DNA of 9,416 nucleotides, taken from positions 1 to 9,416 of the forward strand of contig DGOD01000210.1 in NCBI GenBank assembly GCA_002389265.1, read 5' to 3'. A model generated the notes under the pieces. The model was not told the DNA's origin and made no database searches. It worked only from the letters and a program-made list of their open reading frames with translations. This document shows positions 6,591 to 9,416 of this stretch, in pieces (position 1 is the first letter of the stretch; every line of letters starts with the position of its first letter). The DNA is from Gammaproteobacteria bacterium UBA4475. Its GTDB lineage: Bacteria; Pseudomonadota; Gammaproteobacteria; Pseudomonadales; Azotimanducaceae. A program made the translations under genes and the position numbers.

Positions 6591-7502
6591 ATGATAAACC
6601 AGCGAACGCTCAAAAATGCTATCCGTGCTACTGGGGTTGGTCTACATACCGGCGAGAAGGTCTATTTAACCCTGCGCCCCGCACCAGTTAATAAGGGGAT
6701 TGTGTTTATTCGGGTGGATGTCGAACCGGCGGTGGAAATCTCGGCATTGACAGAAAATGTTGGCGATACGACGCTGGCGACGACCATCATGAGAGACGGT
6801 TGCCGGGTATCAACAATTGAACACCTGATGGGGGCATTCAGTGGTCTGGGCATCGATAATGCCTATGTGGAAGTCAGTGGTCCGGAAATGCCAATTATGG
6901 ACGGTAGTGCTGCCACCTTTGTCTTTCTGATCCAGTCTGCGGGCATCCAAGAACAAGCTGAACTCAAGCAGTTTATCAGGATTAAGCGAAAGATTGAGGT
7001 GAGCGATCCTGACGGCGTTGCCTGGTCGGCTTCTATCGAGCCCTATGATGGTTTCAGAGTGTCTCACACCATTGTTTATGACAACCCAGTCATCAAAGAA
7101 CAAAAAGCCAGCGTCAATTTTTCAGCGACTTCCTTTGTTAAGGAAGTGAGTCGTGCTCGAACCTTTGGCCTGATGCAGGAATTTGAGCACCTTCGAGAGC
7201 GCAACCTGGCCCAAGGGGGCAGTATGGATAACGCGATCGTTGTGGACGATTACCGAGTCCTGAATGATGATGGCCTAAGGCATCAAGATGAATTTGTTCG
7301 ACACAAAATTTTGGATGCGATCGGTGATCTTTACCTGTTGGGACATAGCCTGATTGGTGAATTTGTCGGCCATAAATCCGGTCACACTGGTAATCATGCA
7401 CTTCGCCAGGCGCTTCTGAGCCAGACGGATGCATGGGAATTGGTGACGTTTGATGATCCTGCAGAGCTCCCCATGGCTTATGCAACGCCTGTCATTGCTT
7501 GA
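6591..7502 (+). CDS. lpxC: UDP-3-O-acyl-N-acetylglucosamine deacetylase LpxC
   Basis: Cytoplasmic zinc amidase that removes acetate from UDP-3-O-acyl-GlcNAc, the committed step of lipid A synthesis. The 303 residues start [21 protein letters not shown], matching the E. coli N-terminus (MIKQRTLK), so ATG 6591 is secure although its ribosome site GAAGGA is 14 bases away. Zinc ligands are H78 (in [17 protein letters not shown]), H238 and D242 (in [14 protein letters not shown]); E77 is the catalytic base and H265 (in [10 protein letters not shown]) the second catalytic residue. [13 protein letters not shown] and [17 protein letters not shown] are further family blocks. The nonpolar tail MAYATPVIA resembles, but is not identical to, the E. 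coli tail recognised by FtsH, so whether the protein is controlled by proteolysis cannot be said. Its presence marks a lipopolysaccharide-making Gram-negative. Confidence 0.98.
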   Translation: MINQRTLKNAIRATGVGLHTGEKVYLTLRPAPVNKGIVFIRVDVEPAVEISALTENVGDTTLATTIMRDGCRVSTIEHLMGAFSGLGIDNAYVEVSGPEMPIMDGSAATFVFLIQSAGIQEQAELKQFIRIKRKIEVSDPDGVAWSASIEPYDGFRVSHTIVYDNPVIKEQKASVNFSATSFVKEVSRARTFGLMQEFEHLRERNLAQGGSMDNAIVVDDYRVLNDDGLRHQDEFVRHKILDAIGDLYLLGHSLIGEFVGHKSGHTGNHALRQALLSQTDAWELVTFDDPAELPMAYATPVIA

Positions 7503-7523
7503 GCGCCAAATGACGATTCTTAA

Positions 7524-7544
7524 CCAGCCTCAATGTGAGGCTGG
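7524..7544. terminator. Perfect hairpin between convergent lpxC and dciA, likely two-way terminator
   Basis: CCAGCCTC (7524-7531) and GAGGCTGG (7537-7544) form an uninterrupted eight-base-pair stem with a five-base loop. It begins 21 bases after the lpxC stop and ends four bases from the dciA stop. No long T tract follows on either strand, so it may rely on partial U-richness or serve as a 3' end stabiliser. Confidence 0.6.
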
Positions 7545-7548
7545 AACT

Positions 7549-7986
7549 CTAGTCTAGATCAGGTTTTACGTGCTCTGAAAGCCGAAATAAGGCTGTTCGT
7601 AAGGCTGTATCTTCGATATATTTAGCGGTGTCCGCAATCTGCTCGGCATTTTTTGCGGAGGCCGGAAGGGGACTGCGTGTTGGTTTTTCCGGTGGGAAGT
7701 AGTCAGGTTGGACAGATAGTTTAATAGAATCAACAAGATAAGGCTTGTGGCGTTGTCGCAAAGAAGAGATTATCATGGGTTGGCTGTATTTTACTCGAGT
7801 AGCGAGCGCGGCAGATGGCGTGATCAGATGTAACTCCCCATTCGTTAGGGCGGCAACAAAAATTTCGCCGGGCACAATCTTCCTGACGATAAGTTGGATT
7901 GCGAGCAGGTTTTTGGATTGCGCGAGCAGACGGTTGAGCGTGCCCTTGGCCTGAGAAAGAATTTGTGGGGGCTGTTTGAAGGCCAT
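7549..7986 (-). CDS. dciA: DciA-type DUF721 protein, replicative helicase loader/operator
   Basis: Probable DciA, a cytoplasmic protein that interacts with the DnaB replicative helicase and supports its loading in bacteria lacking DnaC/DnaI. The 145-residue product begins MAFKQPPQILSQ at ATG 7986. The DUF721 pattern is visible as an N-terminal helix with LLAQSKNLLAIQ, a KH-like core with GELHLITPSAALATRVKYSQPMI ending in SLRQ, a basic/proline-rich linker (about 98-110), and a C-terminal helix IEDTALRTALFRLSEHV. The frame stays open upstream to an ATG at 8055, but that would overlap the divergent peptidase gene and adds a non-family extension. GAGA just upstream of 7986 is a weak ribosome site. 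It is the only minus-strand gene, convergent with lpxC and divergent from the M23 gene. The position beside lpxC and secA matches the Pseudomonas arrangement, which supports the call. Confidence 0.8.
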   Translation of the reverse strand: MAFKQPPQILSQAKGTLNRLLAQSKNLLAIQLIVRKIVPGEIFVAALTNGELHLITPSAALATRVKYSQPMIISSLRQRHKPYLVDSIKLSVQPDYFPPEKPTRSPLPASAKNAEQIADTAKYIEDTALRTALFRLSEHVKPDLD

Positions 7987-8028
7987 TAGATATCTCAATA
8001 CGTGGAAACAGAATAATAACCGAATTCT
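7987..8028. promoter_or_regulatory. Short divergent intergenic region between dciA and the M23 peptidase gene
   Basis: Only 42 bases separate the two start codons, so the promoters must overlap each other or the opposite gene. AT-rich AATAATAA at 8012-8019 reads as a possible -10 on either strand (TAATAA forward, TATTAT reverse), but no good -35 is visible for either. If the forward -10 is used, the peptidase mRNA would have almost no leader, in keeping with its lack of a clear ribosome site. Confidence 0.3.
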
Positions 8029-8952
8029 ATGAAATTCATCATTGTTGATAATCAATCAGGTAGATCTCGCGCTTTCACGGTGAATAGCTTCATTCTGGGC
8101 GTGACTCTGGCTGGCCTGATCGGTTTGCCGGCGGCGGCAAGTTATATTTCGTATCGCCTGGGTGTAGACGAGGCGGCAATGATTGGCGAGATGGTGGGCA
8201 ACTGGCGACAGGTGCTCAAAGACCAGGATCAATCGATTGCGCTCGCGCGTCGCGATGCACAGGAGAATGCGGAAGCCTCGGCGGTGCGGCTGGCGAAGCT
8301 GCAGTCACGAATCGTCAGGCTTGATGCGCTGGGTGAGCGTTTAACGACGATCGTTAAGCTGGACGAGGGTGAGTTTGACTTTTCTCAGCCGCCAGCGGTT
8401 GGCGGGCCAGAGTCCGATGACCAGAACGCAGCTTTCAGCATGCCGGATTATATGACCGTACTGAATCGACTTTCGGACGATATCGAGAGTCGCGAGCAAC
8501 AGTTGAGTGTCTTGGAGACATTGCTGGTTGATCGAAAAACCCAAGATGATGTGTTCCTCGCGGGCAGACCTGTCACTAAGGGCTGGATGTCTTCCCGTTA
8601 CGGCATGCGAAACGATCCGTTCAATGGTCGACGAGCTTGGCACAGTGGCGTAGACTTCGCCGGTGCTGAAGGCTCGAATGTCGTCACCGTAGCGGCAGGT
8701 GTCGTGGTTTTCGCTGGTCCTCGTAGCGGTTATGGCAATATGGTGGAAGTTAACCATGGCGGTAATTTTTCGACTCGCTATGGTCATCACAAAGAACTCC
8801 TAGTCAATGTTGGCGATATCGTCAAGAAAGGTCAGGTTGTGGGTTTAATGGGTAGCAGCGGTCGCTCGACCGGACCCCATGTGCATTTTGAAGTCTATAA
8901 AAATGGTCGTGTCGTCGACCCCTCCGCCTATATCCACCGCGCTAGTCGCTGA
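8029..8952 (+). CDS. Membrane-anchored M23 (LytM-type) zinc endopeptidase with coiled coil
   Basis: Probable periplasmic peptidoglycan endopeptidase tethered to the inner membrane. The 307 residues comprise a short cytoplasmic N-terminus (MKFIIVDNQSGRSRAF), one membrane helix (about 18-40), a charged region likely to be coiled coil (about 62-110 and 143-172), and a C-terminal M23 domain (about 180-303). Catalytic residues are all present: zinc ligands H205 and D209 (WHSGVDF), H253 in RYGHH, and HVH at 284-286 following GSSGRSTGP. The lipoprotein or cleavable signal pattern is absent, so anchoring by the uncleaved helix is more likely. Unlike EnvC and NlpD, which have degenerate LytM domains and only activate amidases, this one should be an active enzyme that cuts stem-peptide cross-links. 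The start codon has no strong ribosome site. I do not know an established gene symbol. Confidence 0.9.
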   Translation: MKFIIVDNQSGRSRAFTVNSFILGVTLAGLIGLPAAASYISYRLGVDEAAMIGEMVGNWRQVLKDQDQSIALARRDAQENAEASAVRLAKLQSRIVRLDALGERLTTIVKLDEGEFDFSQPPAVGGPESDDQNAAFSMPDYMTVLNRLSDDIESREQQLSVLETLLVDRKTQDDVFLAGRPVTKGWMSSRYGMRNDPFNGRRAWHSGVDFAGAEGSNVVTVAAGVVVFAGPRSGYGNMVEVNHGGNFSTRYGHHKELLVNVGDIVKKGQVVGLMGSSGRSTGPHVHFEVYKNGRVVDPSAYIHRASR

Positions 8953-8971
8953 ATCTAAGCTGTCCTGAGTA

Positions 8972-8992
8972 AGCGAACCGTTCCGGTTCGCT
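8972..8992 (+). terminator. Perfect hairpin between the M23 gene and secA, likely intrinsic terminator
   Basis: AGCGAACCG (8972-8980) and CGGTTCGCT (8984-8992) form a nine-base-pair perfect stem with a three-base loop TTC, 19 bases after the peptidase stop. CCTGTTTG follows, a modest T-rich stretch rather than a strong tract. It lies 43 bases before secA, so it may separate the two transcription units or reduce read-through. Confidence 0.6.
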
Positions 8993-9035
8993 CCTGTTTG
9001 CCTCACTATATGATCAACCAGAGCAGAAACGACCC

Positions 9036-9416
9036 ATGGCTATTCCGATTTTTAGCAGGATCTTTGGCAGTAAAAACGATCGCGAATTGAACCGTATGCG
9101 CCGCGTCGTCGCAAAAATTAACGCCCTTGAGTCGTCGTTGGAATCGATCAGCGACGCTGAACTTGCTGGTAAGCGTATCGAGTTTAAGTCTCGGCTTGAG
9201 CGTGGCGAAACCCTGGATGATTTGTTGCCGGAAGCCTTTGCCACCGTTCGCGAAGCAGGTAAGCGGGCGCTGGGTATGCGCGCCTTCGATGTTCAGTTAA
9301 TCGGTGGTATGACCTTGCACGAAGGCCGAATCGCGGAGATGCGTACCGGTGAAGGCAAGACCTTGATGGCAACGCTGCCACTGTATTTAAACGCGATACC
9401 TGGCGACGGCGTGCAC
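9036..9416 (+). CDS. secA: Protein translocase ATPase SecA, N-terminal part (3' end outside window)
   Basis: SecA is the ATPase motor that pushes unfolded preproteins through the SecYEG channel. The frame from ATG 9036 is open to the right edge and gives 127 residues of a protein usually about 900 long. [20 protein letters not shown] resembles the E. coli N-terminus. [38 protein letters not shown] and the Walker A motif RTGEGKT (104-110) are nearly identical to family sequences. There is no strong ribosome site; GAGCAG at 9021-9026 is the nearest purine-rich stretch. TATATG at 9007-9012 could be a -10 box but lacks a matching -35. No secM-like regulator precedes it, in contrast to E. coli, and the upstream neighbour is the M23 peptidase gene. 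Confidence 0.97.
   Translation, partial: MAIPIFSRIFGSKNDRELNRMRRVVAKINALESSLESISDAELAGKRIEFKSRLERGETLDDLLPEAFATVREAGKRALGMRAFDVQLIGGMTLHEGRIAEMRTGEGKTLMATLPLYLNAIPGDGVH

Noticed and set aside
6276..6613. Minus-strand frames across the ftsZ end and the lpxC leader (about 77-111 codons)
   Set aside because: No ribosome site, no recognisable family, and they straddle ftsZ and lpxC coding sequence in part; treated as chance frames.
7138..7485. Minus-strand frame of 115 codons inside lpxC
   Set aside because: Fully antisense to the conserved catalytic part of lpxC, with no family features.
7987..8055. Longer dciA product starting at 8055 on the minus strand
   Set aside because: It would overlap the start of the divergent M23 gene and adds 23 residues that do not resemble DUF721 proteins.
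8341..8790. Minus-strand frame of 149 codons inside the M23 gene
   Set aside because: Fully antisense to the peptidase domain, with no ribosome site or recognisable motifs.

Overview
This window is the distal half of a division and cell wall (dcw) cluster from a gammaproteobacterium, running into the neighbouring lpxC / dciA / M23 peptidase / secA block. Protein sequences resemble Escherichia coli and Pseudomonas orthologues throughout (for example the FtsZ C-terminus DYLDIPAFLRRQAD and MurC VPEMRR...[10 protein letters not shown]). The lpxC–dciA–M23–secA arrangement is the Pseudomonas-like one rather than the enterobacterial lpxC–secM–secA one. Base composition looks moderate, near half GC, and I see no sign of recent transfer, insertion sequences, tRNA, rRNA or CRISPR. 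I cannot name a genus.

Layout: positions 1-5082 form one tightly packed plus-strand run, murD (5' end cut off by the window), ftsW, murC, ftsQ and ftsA, in which every gene overlaps the next by 4 to 11 bases with a ribosome binding site inside the previous gene. A 127-base AT-rich spacer between ftsA and ftsZ contains a possible 46-codon reading frame coupled to the ftsA stop. ftsZ (5210-6370) is followed by a 220-base non-coding leader and lpxC (6591-7502). lpxC converges on dciA (minus strand, 7549-7986) across a strong hairpin. dciA is divergent, 42 bases apart, from a membrane-anchored M23 endopeptidase gene (8029-8952), which is followed by a terminator-like hairpin and the start of secA (9036 to the window edge).

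How the genes work together: MurC and MurD add the first two amino acids to the UDP-MurNAc peptidoglycan precursor. FtsW polymerises septal glycan. FtsQ links the cytoplasmic and periplasmic parts of the divisome. FtsA anchors FtsZ filaments to the membrane. LpxC commits carbon to lipid A, DciA loads the replicative helicase, the M23 protein probably cuts peptidoglycan cross-links, and SecA drives protein export.

The most notable points are absences and small features rather than a new system. murG is missing from its usual place between ftsW and murC. ddl is missing from its usual place between murC and ftsQ. There is an unrecognised small reading frame between ftsA and ftsZ, and an exact 13-base tandem repeat plus a hairpin in the lpxC leader. 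I found no convincing evidence of a previously undescribed multi-gene system here.
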